This document shows positions 1 to 9,080 of a stretch of DNA of 64,000 nt, one piece after another. Below the pieces are notes generated by a model. It searched no databases and was not told the origin of the DNA. It saw only the letters and a program-made list of their open reading frames with translations. The stretch is from Chryseosolibacter histidinae (GTDB lineage: Bacteria; Bacteroidota; Bacteroidia; Cytophagales; Cyclobacteriaceae): NCBI RefSeq assembly GCF_018598225.1, contig NZ_JAHESF010000001.1, forward strand, positions 416,950 to 480,949, read 5' to 3'. The translations under genes were made by a program, and so were the position numbers. The number at the start of each line of letters is the position of its first letter. Within the stretch, counting starts at the first letter, position 1.

Positions 1-665
1 AAGGTTCTATCGTTGATGCCGAAAACGGTGAGCCCTTCCAGACAGACGTGTACAGCACTACCGGCGCCTCCGGTGTCCGCATCAAGATGATGGAATACAG
101 CTGGAGCGAAACGCCTACGCCGTACTATATGTATACCATGATGGATGGTAAGTTCAATAATACCAAGATCTTCAAAGGCGAATATGGTGTAACACCCGAA
201 GGCGCGTTTGTTGCAGTGCCTGAGGAAAGAATCCAGATCTCCGGTACGGTTGAAAAGAACTATGCGGTTGAGCCGTTCCTGCGTGTGGAGTGGATAGGAG
301 AGCCTGTGGTCAATGGCGACGGTACAGCTACTGTTCAGGCCAGGATCACCCGCGGCACCACGCATCCTGATTATCAGCAGCCACTCACAGAGGTATGGTT
401 GTTTGTCAGCGAGGTTCAGTTCGTCGGATTTGTCAGCTACAGTACGGTCTATTCCACCAAGTTAACAGGTGCAACGTTGCCGGCATTGGGAGGAACTGTT
501 TCCATTACTACGGGCTGGCCCAATGGTGTTAACAGTGGTACACAGCAGAAATTCCCTGGCTATTCAAGAAAATATTTTCTCAGGGTAGGCGCCAGAACCA
601 GCAAGCAGGCGTTCAGTACCAATGTTTTCAACTACAGCACCATCAAGGAGATCACCACAAATTAA
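1..665 (+). CDS. DUF3823 family SusE/F-like lipoprotein, 5' end outside window
   Basis: The reading frame is open from base 3 to the stop at 665, so the start codon and the lipoprotein signal lie outside the window; 220 residues are visible. The run GSIVDAENGEPFQT at the edge, then KFNNTKIFKGEYGVTPEGAF, matches the N-terminal domain of DUF3823 proteins of Bacteroidota. The second half (about residues 85-220) is a beta-rich domain ending YFLRVGARTSKQAFSTNVFNYS, typical of the C-terminal DUF3823 domain. Such proteins are surface lipoproteins encoded just after SusC/SusD pairs and are thought to bind glycan. The mannosidase genes that follow suggest an alpha-mannoside ligand; this is inferred from context only. 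Confidence 0.75.
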   Translation, partial: GSIVDAENGEPFQTDVYSTTGASGVRIKMMEYSWSETPTPYYMYTMMDGKFNNTKIFKGEYGVTPEGAFVAVPEERIQISGTVEKNYAVEPFLRVEWIGEPVVNGDGTATVQARITRGTTHPDYQQPLTEVWLFVSEVQFVGFVSYSTVYSTKLTGATLPALGGTVSITTGWPNGVNSGTQQKFPGYSRKYFLRVGARTSKQAFSTNVFNYSTIKEITTN

Positions 666-713
666 GCTTCACCCGCCTACGGAGAATTTCGGCGGGCGCA
701 GCATGTGCATTTT

Positions 714-743
714 CCGAAGGCATCTAACCGGTGCCTTCGGGAA
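714..743 (+). terminator. hairpin after the DUF3823 gene
   Basis: CCGAAGGCA (714-722) and TGCCTTCGG (732-740) form a perfect 9-bp stem around a 9-nt loop, and three further A/T or G-T pairs can extend it. No T run follows, so it may be a weak terminator or only an mRNA-stabilising stem. A second, smaller stem (CCCGCC 672-677 with GGCGGG 691-696) lies just before it. Both separate the lipoprotein gene from the GH92 gene. Confidence 0.4.
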
Positions 744-745
744 TA

Positions 746-753
746 CACCTTTG
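746..753 (+). promoter_or_regulatory. candidate -7 box for the GH92 gene
   Basis: CACCTTTG differs by one base from the Bacteroidota -7 consensus TAnnTTTG and lies 80 bases before the chosen GH92 start at 833. The same CACCTTTG occurs before the oxidoreductase operon near 62388. No clear -33 TTG element was found, so this stays tentative. Confidence 0.35.
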
Positions 754-832
754 TTCAACTATTGCCGGAAAACGGCAAATGGCCACTGCAATTCTTGATG
801 ATGGCCAGAAACATTTAACTATTTTTAGCATA

Positions 833-3800
833 ATGAACAGACTACTTCTTTTTTTGCTTCTGTCCTGTATCGGTATGGATCGCGCGGTGGCCAACGACAT
901 CTGGAGCATTGGTAAGAATGATAATTCTTCTGCCGACCTGGCACTGGGACCGGCAGACTACAAGAAATTTCTCAGCAAAGACTTCGGCTTTGAAGACCGC
1001 TTTTTTTTGATCGGGAGGTCGAATGCCGCAGCTGATTTTCCTTATGTATTACCCGGTCCGGACGACACTTGGGGAGGAACCTGGGGAACCTCCGGCTGGC
1101 GTACGCATGAGATTAACATCCTCTTCGCGTTAAAATCGCTTCCCGCAGGTGGGCAGTGGAAGCTGGTGATCGATCTTGTTGACACGCATCCCCGCAAGTC
1201 GTTGCTGAAGGTAGGGATCAATGAGCAGCAGTATGAGAAGTTTTTGCTCAAAGGTGTTTCCGATGCATCGCTGACGGATGGTGGCACTGCCGGCCGTGAA
1301 AAGATTCTGGAGATCCCCTTGCGCGACGGTGTTATTCACCGGGGAGGAAATGGCATCACCATCTCCGTGCTCGAAGGCGCCTGGGTGGTGTTTGATCACG
1401 TACGCCTCGAAGGTCCCGAGGGCGCCACGCTGGCATTGAACGATGAAGTATTTATCCGCAGCGTAAAACCAGCTGCCTATGAGCTGAACCAGGGAAAGAA
1501 AAATATTCAGCCATTACTGGTGGATGTAGAGCACCTGAGCGGAAAGCCACGCATCGAAGTACAGTTAGACGGAAAAACAATTTACCAGACAACATTAGAC
1601 TCTGCCCGTTACCAGCTGGAGGCGCCTATGCCGGCCGTTGCTAAAACAGGCAGTGCACAGTACCGCATCCTGGTAAATGGCAAAGAAGCAGAAACAGGAA
1701 CCATTCAGCGATCGCCCGGTAAAGTGCAAACACCGGCAGACTATGTGGATACACGCATCGGCACAGCACACTCGCGTTGGATGATCGCACCCGGTCCGTG
1801 GATGCCGTTCAGCATGGTGAAGCTCAGTCCCGATAACCAGAACATGGGCTGGCAGGCAGGATATCAGCCCACCTTCGAGACCATCGGTACCTTCAGCCAC
1901 ATTCACGAGTGGACAATGGCCGGCCTGGGCCTGATGCCTACCAATGGTGAATTGCAAACAAAAGTAGGAGACCAGTTCAACCCGGATTCCGGCTACCGGT
2001 CACGGATCGACAAGGCTACGGAAGAAGCACCGCTGGGCTACTATAAAATATACATGACCGACACCCGCATCTGGGCCGAAGTAACCGCCACAGAACGGGC
2101 CAGCTTTCAACGTTATACATTTCCGAAAGATCAGGACGGCCGCGTGATGGTAGACTTGCACGTGCAGGGAGAATACGACTACAAACTGTTGGATATTGAG
2201 ATCAAAAAAGTAAGCGACTATCGCATCGAAGGCAGCAGCCATCAGATCTCACCGAGGCCTCATGTGTGGAGCGATGATGCCGACCAGGAATATACGGTGC
2301 ACTTTGTGATCGAGTTCGACCAGCCCATCAAGAAGATCGGCGGCTGGCTGGACAACGAGGTGGTGGACATCAGCAAGCTTCAAGGCAAGAACCTGAAAGA
2401 GGCGGGAGCGTATGTAGAGTTCGACACGAAGAAGTCGGCAGTGGTGCAAGCCCGTTCGGGTATTTCGCTGGTGAGCGTAGCCAATGCAGGGGAGAATCTG
2501 GACAAAGAGATCTCGAAACCTTTCGGCTGGCGTTACGATGCCGTGGTGGCCAACCAGAAGAAAGTGTGGAACAACTACCTGTCGCGTATTGCCATCACTT
2601 CCGATAACCGCCTCGAGAAAGTACGCTTCTATACCAACTTCTTCCGTTCGCTTTGCCGCAATACGTGGAGCGATGTGAATGGCGAATGGATAGCGCCGGA
2701 TGAGACCAAACATAAGTTCACCAACCCAGATCAGGAGGCCCTGGGGTGTGATGCCTTTTGGAATACGTTCTGGAACCTGAACCAGCTCTGGAACCTGGCC
2801 ACACCGGAGTGGTCGTCGAAGTGGGTCAATTCTCAGCTGGCAATGTATGATGTCAACGGGTGGCTGGCAAAAGGCCCGGCTGGAATGGAGTATATCCCCG
2901 TGATGGTAGCGGAGCACGAAATACCGCTGATGGTATCGGCCTACCAGATGGGCATCCGCGACTTCGAAAAAGAGAAAGCTTTCCAGGCAATGAAGAAAAT
3001 GCAAACGACCCCCGCCGGCCCCGTTGCGGGAGGTTTTGCGGGCAACCGCGATCTGGTGCCGTACATGAAGTATAAATATGTGCCTGCCGACCTGGGACGA
3101 TTCTCGAACTCCCTGGAATATTCTTATGACGACTGGACCGTGTCACAGTTTGCAAAAGCGCTTGGCAAGGAAGCAGATTATAAAGTGTTTGCCGAGCGAG
3201 GCGAATGGTGGCGCAATGCCTTTAACCCGAAGAATGGTTATGCGCAACTGCGCGATAGCAAAGGAGCGTTCATAGAGCCCTTCGATCCGTTCCAGTCAGG
3301 CCGCAACGAAGAATACGTGGAAGGCAACTCGTGGCAGCTCAGCTACTTTGTTCCGCAGGATGTTCCCGCGATGGCTGAGATCATGGGACGCAAGGCTTTC
3401 GTCGATCGCCTGAACTGGGGCTTTGTGGCCAGCGAGCCATGGCGTTACAACGCGCCAAACGATCAGTACTGGGATTATCCCGTGGTGCAAGGCAACCAGC
3501 AATCCATGCATTTTGCTTTCCTGTTCAACTGGGTGGACCACCCCTGGTTGACGCAGAAGTGGAGTCGCTCGATCCTGGAAGAATACTACGGCGGCGGCCT
3601 GGCCAATGCGTATCTCGGCGACGAAGACCAGGGCCAGATGAGCGCCTGGTTTGTGATGGCGTCGATAGGGCTCTTCCAGACCGATGGTGGATGCCGAGTT
3701 GAGCCCGTGTACGAGATCGCCAGCCCGCTGTATGAGCAGATCGTGATCGACCTCGGTGGACGCTACGGCCGCGGTAAGCAGTTTGTGATCGAAGCGAAGA

Positions 3801-3967
3801 ACGCTTCACGCAACAACAAGTATATACAGTCCGCTACACTCAATGGCAAAACATTAAGTTCCTTCAAGTTCCCGGCAAGCGAGCTGTTGAAAGGAGGCAA
3901 GCTCACGCTGGTGATGGGCGACAAGCCAAACAAGCAGTGGGGTATCGAAGCAGGAGCGAAAAAATAG
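833..3967 (+). CDS. GH92 alpha-mannosidase with N-terminal PL4-type domain
   Basis: 1044 residues, exported exo-acting alpha-mannosidase. The start at 833 is preferred over an upstream GTG at 731, because it begins a clean signal peptide (MNRLLLFLLLSCIGM, cut near AVA-ND) and 731 falls inside the upstream hairpin. Residues about 20-215 (IWSIGKNDNSSAD, ending VFDHVRLEG) resemble the C-terminal sugar-binding-like domain of family 4 polysaccharide lyases. A beta-sandwich linker follows, and GH92 proper starts near residue 310 (DYVDTRIGTAHSRW). The conserved acidic cluster GDEDQGQMSAW (D930, E931, D932) provides the catalytic base and calcium site in this inverting family. The GH38 gene starts 10 bp after the stop, so they are probably co-transcribed. 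The exact linkage cleaved cannot be read from sequence. Confidence 0.88.
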   Translation: MNRLLLFLLLSCIGMDRAVANDIWSIGKNDNSSADLALGPADYKKFLSKDFGFEDRFFLIGRSNAAADFPYVLPGPDDTWGGTWGTSGWRTHEINILFALKSLPAGGQWKLVIDLVDTHPRKSLLKVGINEQQYEKFLLKGVSDASLTDGGTAGREKILEIPLRDGVIHRGGNGITISVLEGAWVVFDHVRLEGPEGATLALNDEVFIRSVKPAAYELNQGKKNIQPLLVDVEHLSGKPRIEVQLDGKTIYQTTLDSARYQLEAPMPAVAKTGSAQYRILVNGKEAETGTIQRSPGKVQTPADYVDTRIGTAHSRWMIAPGPWMPFSMVKLSPDNQNMGWQAGYQPTFETIGTFSHIHEWTMAGLGLMPTNGELQTKVGDQFNPDSGYRSRIDKATEEAPLGYYKIYMTDTRIWAEVTATERASFQRYTFPKDQDGRVMVDLHVQGEYDYKLLDIEIKKVSDYRIEGSSHQISPRPHVWSDDADQEYTVHFVIEFDQPIKKIGGWLDNEVVDISKLQGKNLKEAGAYVEFDTKKSAVVQARSGISLVSVANAGENLDKEISKPFGWRYDAVVANQKKVWNNYLSRIAITSDNRLEKVRFYTNFFRSLCRNTWSDVNGEWIAPDETKHKFTNPDQEALGCDAFWNTFWNLNQLWNLATPEWSSKWVNSQLAMYDVNGWLAKGPAGMEYIPVMVAEHEIPLMVSAYQMGIRDFEKEKAFQAMKKMQTTPAGPVAGGFAGNRDLVPYMKYKYVPADLGRFSNSLEYSYDDWTVSQFAKALGKEADYKVFAERGEWWRNAFNPKNGYAQLRDSKGAFIEPFDPFQSGRNEEYVEGNSWQLSYFVPQDVPAMAEIMGRKAFVDRLNWGFVASEPWRYNAPNDQYWDYPVVQGNQQSMHFAFLFNWVDHPWLTQKWSRSILEEYYGGGLANAYLGDEDQGQMSAWFVMASIGLFQTDGGCRVEPVYEIASPLYEQIVIDLGGRYGRGKQFVIEAKNASRNNKYIQSATLNGKTLSSFKFPASELLKGGKLTLVMGDKPNKQWGIEAGAKK

Positions 3968-3977
3968 CAGGAGCGAG

Positions 3978-6900
3978 ATGATCAGAAAGATATTGACAGG
4001 CGGATGCCTTATGGTGTCCGCGCTGTTCTTCCCATACATTGCCGGCGCCCAGCAACTTGACGTATATACGCCGGTGCCTGTCGGGGAGATCAAAGTTGAA
4101 TCCAGCAGTGAGCTTTCCGGATTTCCGGATGAGGAGACCGTTAATGGAAGCGGTATGAAAGGCCACGGCCATACTTCTCACAACCTGGGAAAGACCATGT
4201 GGATCTCTCAGGTTTCAGAAACATCCGTACAAGCCCGCCCGCAGACCCATGAAGGTGTGGTGTGGCTGCTGTATACGTTCAATACAGAACGGAAGCCCGC
4301 CTTTGTTGAGATCTGGAATCATAATCAGCACGACCATACACGTCGTGGCCTGCGGAAAGTTTATTTACAATATTCCCGCGATGGCCAGCACTGGCAGACC
4401 CTGAAAAACGGTGACCGCGACTATTTTATGATCCCCGAATCACTGGGTAAGAAAGAAGAACCGGCAGACTTTCACCTTGACCTGTCCGGCATCAGCTTCA
4501 AGTATTTCTGCATCACCGCTGACAAACAGGAAGGGAATTATTACCACGACGGCTCGCCGAATGTGCTGGAAGACGCACGGTGGAAGCACCAGAACGTTAA
4601 TTACTATGGACTGAGCGAGATCCGCTTCTACGAAAAAAAGAAACGCGCATTAAGCAGTGTTGCAAAGATCGATGATATTTCCTTTATCCCGACACAGGGC
4701 TATCGCAAAACACCGGAAGGGCCGCGCCGCGAATACAAAGTTAAGTTCAACAACCCGCTGTTTGACGGTGGCACTGTAGAAGTTTCGTTCGCCGGCAAAA
4801 AGATCAGCGAGCAAATTCCGGCTTCGAAGATGGGGCTGTATGAATTGACAGCCTTGTTTCCACCAGGCCTGATGGAGGAAGCAGTACCAGTAGCCGTCAC
4901 ATTCAAGAGCCGCCAGGGCAACGTGCAAAAGAACATGGTCATGGAAGGCGCACGCAAATGGGAAGTGTACTTTCTGCCGCATTCTCACCTGGACATTGGC
5001 TACACTCATCGCCACGAAGATGTGATGAATTTACAGCTGCGGAACATCGATCAGGCTGTGACGCTGGCGGAGCGCACCAAAGATTACCCTGAAGGATCGC
5101 CGTTCAAGTGGAATATAGAGACCATGTGGCCGGTGAGCGAGTACCTGGAGCGTTATAAGAATACAGCAAAACTCGAGGCATTCAAGGCAGCGGTGAAAGA
5201 TGGCCGCGTTGCCTTGAACGCTTCGATCGGCAATATCCTGACAGGCCTTTGCAAGCAGGAAGAGATCACACACTTGTTCGACGACGCGCATCGTGTCGGA
5301 AAGGACCTGGGTGTGGAGGTGCGTTCCGTCATGATGTCGGACGTGCCAGGGGAGTCATGGGGAATGGTTACGGCGATGGCGGAAAACGGCATGAAATATT
5401 TTTCCATGGCCCCCAACTATGTTCCGTACCTGGAAACCGGTGGCAGCCGCGTAGGCCTCGCGAACAAGGAGTGGGGCGACTACCCGTTCTACTGGGCGTC
5501 GGCATCGGGCGAGGAGAAAGTGTTGTGCTGGTCTACCGGCAAAGGTTACTCGTTCTTTCACGACTGGCTGACGGGAAAACTTTCGTCCAGCGGCCTGGAT
5601 CCCATCTGGGAATACCTGAATACACTGGAAGTAAAAGAATTCCCCTATAACTTTTCATACCTGCGATACACGGTCAATGGCGACAATGGCCCTCCGGATA
5701 CAGACATGCCCGACGTTATCCGGAAGTGGAACGAGCAGTATGAGTATCCGAAGTTTCACATCGGCACAACGGAAGCGCTGTTCACAAGGTTTGAGCAGGC
5801 CTACGGAGACAAGCTGCCCGTATTCAAAGGTGACTTCACGCCCTACTGGGAAGATGGCGCTGCATCGACGGCTGAAGAATTGTCGCTGAACCGGTACAAT
5901 GCCGAACGACTCAACCAATTGGAGATCCTGTGGTCGATAACAAGCCATGGGACACCAGATCTTCATTCTGGTAACACGGGTTCGATTCCCGTACGGACTA
6001 CACACTATCCGTCAGAGAGCTTCTACCACGCATGGCGTAATGTAGCCCTGTTCTCCGAACATACCTGGGGCGCATCTGCCAGCGGCCCGGAGCCCGATTC
6101 TGAGTTTACCCGCGCGCTCTGGAAACAGAAACAAGCTTTCGCCCTGAACGCCGATTCTATTACAAACCAGATCACCAACGCGTTTAATACCGCTGTCAAT
6201 GCCAACGAACGCGGGCAGTATATCCAGGTATTTAACACGAACCTCTGGCCCCGCACGGATGTGGTAACCTTTTCAACACCACAGGATCTCCAGGGGAAGA
6301 AGCTCGTAGACGAAAACAACCAGGAGGTAAGTTTGCAGAAGACGGGCGAGAACACATGGATGTTCATGGCCACCGGGGTGCAGCCATTGTCTTCAAAGGT
6401 ATATCGCATTGTAACTTCCAATACAGCCGCATCTAAGAGCGCGTTTTCCCTCGAAGGAAATACACTATCAAACGGTGTCATCTCGGTATCAGCTGATGCA
6501 CAGACCGGAGCTATCACGGCGTTGACCGATAACACGGGCTTCAACTACGCCACCGGTAAAGGACTGAACGAATATATTTATACAGGACGAAATGCAGCGT
6601 CTCCACAGTATGTAACAAGGGTGAGAAGCATCGAACGTTTGAATGACGGCCCGGTATCGGCTACGCTACGGGTTACGGCGGATGCACCGGGCTGTTATTC
6701 GCTGGTGCGCGATATCACCGTGTACAAAGGTATTAAACGTGTCGACCTCCGGAATGTCGTTGACAAGATCGATAACCGGGAGCGCGAAAGTGTGCGGTTT
6801 GCATTCCCGTTCAACATCAGCAATGCTGAAACGGTCATCGACCTGGCCTTTGGTGAGATCCGCCCCGAGCGTGAGCAGCTGACCGGTGCAAATAAAAACT

Positions 6901-7496
6901 TCTACTCCGTCAACAATGGTGTGTCGATATCCGGTATGCGGAGGAATATACTTTTAACAACGGTAGGTACACCCATACTGGAAGTAGGAGGCATGCAGGG
7001 TGAAGCGTGGATGTCTGATACCAAAGAGTTCCTTGACTGGAGCCGTGCTGCTTCATCCTCGCCAACGGTCTATTCATGGGTGATGAATAATTCGTGGAGA
7101 ACGAACTATAAGGCCTCACAATCGGGTAAAGTGGAGTTTCGGTATTCCATCATTCCACTGGAACCGTATGCGCACGAAGCTAAACAGCGTGGCGTTGAAA
7201 TAGCACAACCACTGGTTGCTGTGATGTCTGACAATGCCAGGCCTTACAAGACATTGTTCCGCGTGGGCGGTAATAACAAGATCGCTGTATCAACAATACA
7301 TCCCTCGAAAGATCAAAAGGGTTACCTGGTGCGGTTGGTGAACCTTTCGCCTCAGCCGGTACAATCGTCATTGGAATGGGATGCGTTGAAACCTGCCGAA
7401 GTCTCCCAGTGTGATAACGAAGAGCGGGGTGTTAAACCAGCAAGCAACTCATTTTGGATGAAGCCCTACGGAACCATAACATGGAAGGTAGAATGA
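3978..7496 (+). CDS. GH38 alpha-mannosidase carrying a tRNA-derived insert
   Basis: 1172 residues with an N-terminal signal (MIRKILTGGCLMVSALFFPYIAGA). Residues about 30-215 form a discoidin-like (F5/8 type C) sandwich. The GH38 catalytic domain starts near residue 325. HSHLDIG supplies zinc ligands H337 and D339, MSDVPGES holds the likely nucleophile D455, and SEHTWG holds the third zinc histidine H695. C-terminal mannosidase sandwich domains follow. The enzyme should be a retaining, zinc-dependent alpha-mannosidase of the periplasm. Residues 658-675 (GTPDLHSGNTGSIPVRTT) are translated from a piece of a tRNA-Glu gene, in frame and 20 residues before H695, so activity is uncertain. The stop overlaps the sulfatase start as ATGA. 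Confidence 0.87.
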   Translation: MIRKILTGGCLMVSALFFPYIAGAQQLDVYTPVPVGEIKVESSSELSGFPDEETVNGSGMKGHGHTSHNLGKTMWISQVSETSVQARPQTHEGVVWLLYTFNTERKPAFVEIWNHNQHDHTRRGLRKVYLQYSRDGQHWQTLKNGDRDYFMIPESLGKKEEPADFHLDLSGISFKYFCITADKQEGNYYHDGSPNVLEDARWKHQNVNYYGLSEIRFYEKKKRALSSVAKIDDISFIPTQGYRKTPEGPRREYKVKFNNPLFDGGTVEVSFAGKKISEQIPASKMGLYELTALFPPGLMEEAVPVAVTFKSRQGNVQKNMVMEGARKWEVYFLPHSHLDIGYTHRHEDVMNLQLRNIDQAVTLAERTKDYPEGSPFKWNIETMWPVSEYLERYKNTAKLEAFKAAVKDGRVALNASIGNILTGLCKQEEITHLFDDAHRVGKDLGVEVRSVMMSDVPGESWGMVTAMAENGMKYFSMAPNYVPYLETGGSRVGLANKEWGDYPFYWASASGEEKVLCWSTGKGYSFFHDWLTGKLSSSGLDPIWEYLNTLEVKEFPYNFSYLRYTVNGDNGPPDTDMPDVIRKWNEQYEYPKFHIGTTEALFTRFEQAYGDKLPVFKGDFTPYWEDGAASTAEELSLNRYNAERLNQLEILWSITSHGTPDLHSGNTGSIPVRTTHYPSESFYHAWRNVALFSEHTWGASASGPEPDSEFTRALWKQKQAFALNADSITNQITNAFNTAVNANERGQYIQVFNTNLWPRTDVVTFSTPQDLQGKKLVDENNQEVSLQKTGENTWMFMATGVQPLSSKVYRIVTSNTAASKSAFSLEGNTLSNGVISVSADAQTGAITALTDNTGFNYATGKGLNEYIYTGRNAASPQYVTRVRSIERLNDGPVSATLRVTADAPGCYSLVRDITVYKGIKRVDLRNVVDKIDNRERESVRFAFPFNISNAETVIDLAFGEIRPEREQLTGANKNFYSVNNGVSISGMRRNILLTTVGTPILEVGGMQGEAWMSDTKEFLDWSRAASSSPTVYSWVMNNSWRTNYKASQSGKVEFRYSIIPLEPYAHEAKQRGVEIAQPLVAVMSDNARPYKTLFRVGGNNKIAVSTIHPSKDQKGYLVRLVNLSPQPVQSSLEWDALKPAEVSQCDNEERGVKPASNSFWMKPYGTITWKVE
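5949..6000 (+). repeat. tRNA-Glu(TTC) 3'-portion inside the GH38 gene
   Basis: The 52 bases fold as the 3' two-thirds of a tRNA. The end of the D stem (GGAC) is followed by an anticodon stem CCAGA/TCTGG (5955-5959 and 5967-5971) around loop TCTTCAT with anticodon TTC. Next come a T arm ACGGG-TTCGATT-CCCGT (5976-5992) and a 3' acceptor strand ACGGACT with discriminator A. The 5' acceptor and D-arm start are absent upstream. Position 33 is C instead of the nearly universal T. It is therefore a fragment, not a working tRNA. It is translated in frame within the mannosidase. Confidence 0.85.
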
Positions 7497-9061
7497 AGAT
7501 AGCACGTACCATATCCGTAGCGTTGCTGCTGCTCATGGGTGTGATGGATCTTGCCCGTGCACAGACGTCCCGAGCATCATCGTCACAGCATAAGCCGAAC
7601 ATCATCTTCATCATGTCCGATGATCACGGCTACCAGGCTGTGAGTGCCTATAGTAATAAGCTGATCCAGACACCCAACATCGACCGCATCGGCCGTGAGG
7701 GCGCCGTGATGCGGAACGCGTTTGTGACCAACTCAATCTGCAGTCCTGCCCGTGCGGTGATCATGACCGGTAAATACTCGCACATGAATGGCATGCGCGA
7801 TAACGGCACGTACTTTGATGGCCATCAGCAGACCCTTCCGAAGATCCTGAAAGCCAATGGATATCGCACCGCGTTGGTAGGGAAGTGGCACCTGTTCAGT
7901 GAGCCAACGGGTTTCGATTACTGGAACATACTTCCCGACCAGGGGCACTATTACAACCCCAAGTTCATTAAGATGGGGAAGGACACGGTCTACACGGGTT
8001 ACGTGACGGATGTCACCACAGACCTGGCCCTCGATTGGATCGGGCGGCACCGGGATCAGCCATTCTTTATCATGTTACATCACAAGGCGCCGCACCGTAA
8101 CTGGATGCCACCGCAGCAATACCTGCGGGAGTTTAACGATCGCCGGTTTGCGCTGCCCCATGACTTCTATGATGACTATGCCGGCCGCGAGGCATTGCAA
8201 CGACAACTGATCTCGATGAAAGAAGGACTGGACGTGCGTTACGACAGCAAAGTTCCGTGCGATACCTGTACCGTTGCGAATGTAAATCACTGGGCACCGG
8301 CCGAGTTCCAGCGCGAGATGGAGCGGCTGACACCTGCCGAACGCCAGGCATGGGACAAAGCATACCAGGATGAATACAAAACCTTTGCACAGATCAAGGA
8401 CAAAGACCAGTTGCTGCGATGGCAATATCAACGCTTCATGGAAGATTACCTTCGTTGCGTGCATTCGGTAGACGACAACATTGGCCGTGTGCTGAAGTAC
8501 CTCGATGACAACGGACTCGCCAGGAAGACCATCGTAGTGTATATGTCTGACCAGGGCGTATACCTCGGCGAGCATGGACTCTACGACAAACGTTTCATGT
8601 ACGAGGAGTCATTCCGCACGCCAATGCTGATCCGTTTCCCGCAGGCTATTTCACCGCGTCAGCAGATCGACGCTTACGTGCTGAACCTGGACGTGGCGCC
8701 CACATTCCTTGACTTTGCCGGTATTGCCATCCCGGGAGACATGCAGGGCGAGTCCATGAAAACGCTTCTACAAAAGGGAAAGGTTAAGGATTGGCGCAAA
8801 GAGCTGTATTATCACTACTACGAAAAGTCGTTTGGTGCTACCGCGCATTATGGCATCCGCACAGAACGTTACAAGCTGATCCACTTCTACGACCCGGGCA
8901 ATTCATGGGAGCTGTATGATCTGAAGAACGATCCTCATGAAATGCATAACCTTTACGGTGATCCAGCGTACAGGAACACCGTGGAGAAGCTTAAAGCGCA
9001 GCTGAAGTCCCTGCAGCGTAAATACAACGACCCGTACGACGAGAAGAACAATAAATTCTAA
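7493..9061 (+). CDS. family S1 (formylglycine-type) sulfatase
   Basis: 522 residues, periplasmic arylsulfatase-type enzyme that removes sulfate esters from sugars. The start at 7493 overlaps the GH38 stop (ATGA) and gives a signal peptide MKIARTISVALLLLMGVMDLARAQ. The metal site NIIFIMSDDHGY and the maturation signature CSPAR with C83 (converted to formylglycine) are present, as are LVGKWH and the C-terminal DQGVYLGEHGLYDKRFMYEE block. Length is normal for the S1 family, and the sequence looks like subfamilies common in Bacteroidota glycan loci. Coupling with three mannosidases implies a sulfated mannose-containing substrate, which is inference. An S1 maturase is needed but is not in the window. 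Confidence 0.9.
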   Translation: MKIARTISVALLLLMGVMDLARAQTSRASSSQHKPNIIFIMSDDHGYQAVSAYSNKLIQTPNIDRIGREGAVMRNAFVTNSICSPARAVIMTGKYSHMNGMRDNGTYFDGHQQTLPKILKANGYRTALVGKWHLFSEPTGFDYWNILPDQGHYYNPKFIKMGKDTVYTGYVTDVTTDLALDWIGRHRDQPFFIMLHHKAPHRNWMPPQQYLREFNDRRFALPHDFYDDYAGREALQRQLISMKEGLDVRYDSKVPCDTCTVANVNHWAPAEFQREMERLTPAERQAWDKAYQDEYKTFAQIKDKDQLLRWQYQRFMEDYLRCVHSVDDNIGRVLKYLDDNGLARKTIVVYMSDQGVYLGEHGLYDKRFMYEESFRTPMLIRFPQAISPRQQIDAYVLNLDVAPTFLDFAGIAIPGDMQGESMKTLLQKGKVKDWRKELYYHYYEKSFGATAHYGIRTERYKLIHFYDPGNSWELYDLKNDPHEMHNLYGDPAYRNTVEKLKAQLKSLQRKYNDPYDEKNNKF

Positions 9062-9080
9062 GACCAGAAAATCACTTCCA

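Noticed and set aside
2249..3004. Long minus-strand frame of 251 codons opposite GH92
   Set aside because: It is antisense to a strongly conserved catalytic domain and has no motif of its own. GC-rich third positions create such shadows.
5941..6010. Intact tRNA-Glu gene
   Set aside because: The 5' acceptor strand and first half of the D arm are missing, and C replaces T at position 33. Only a fragment is present.
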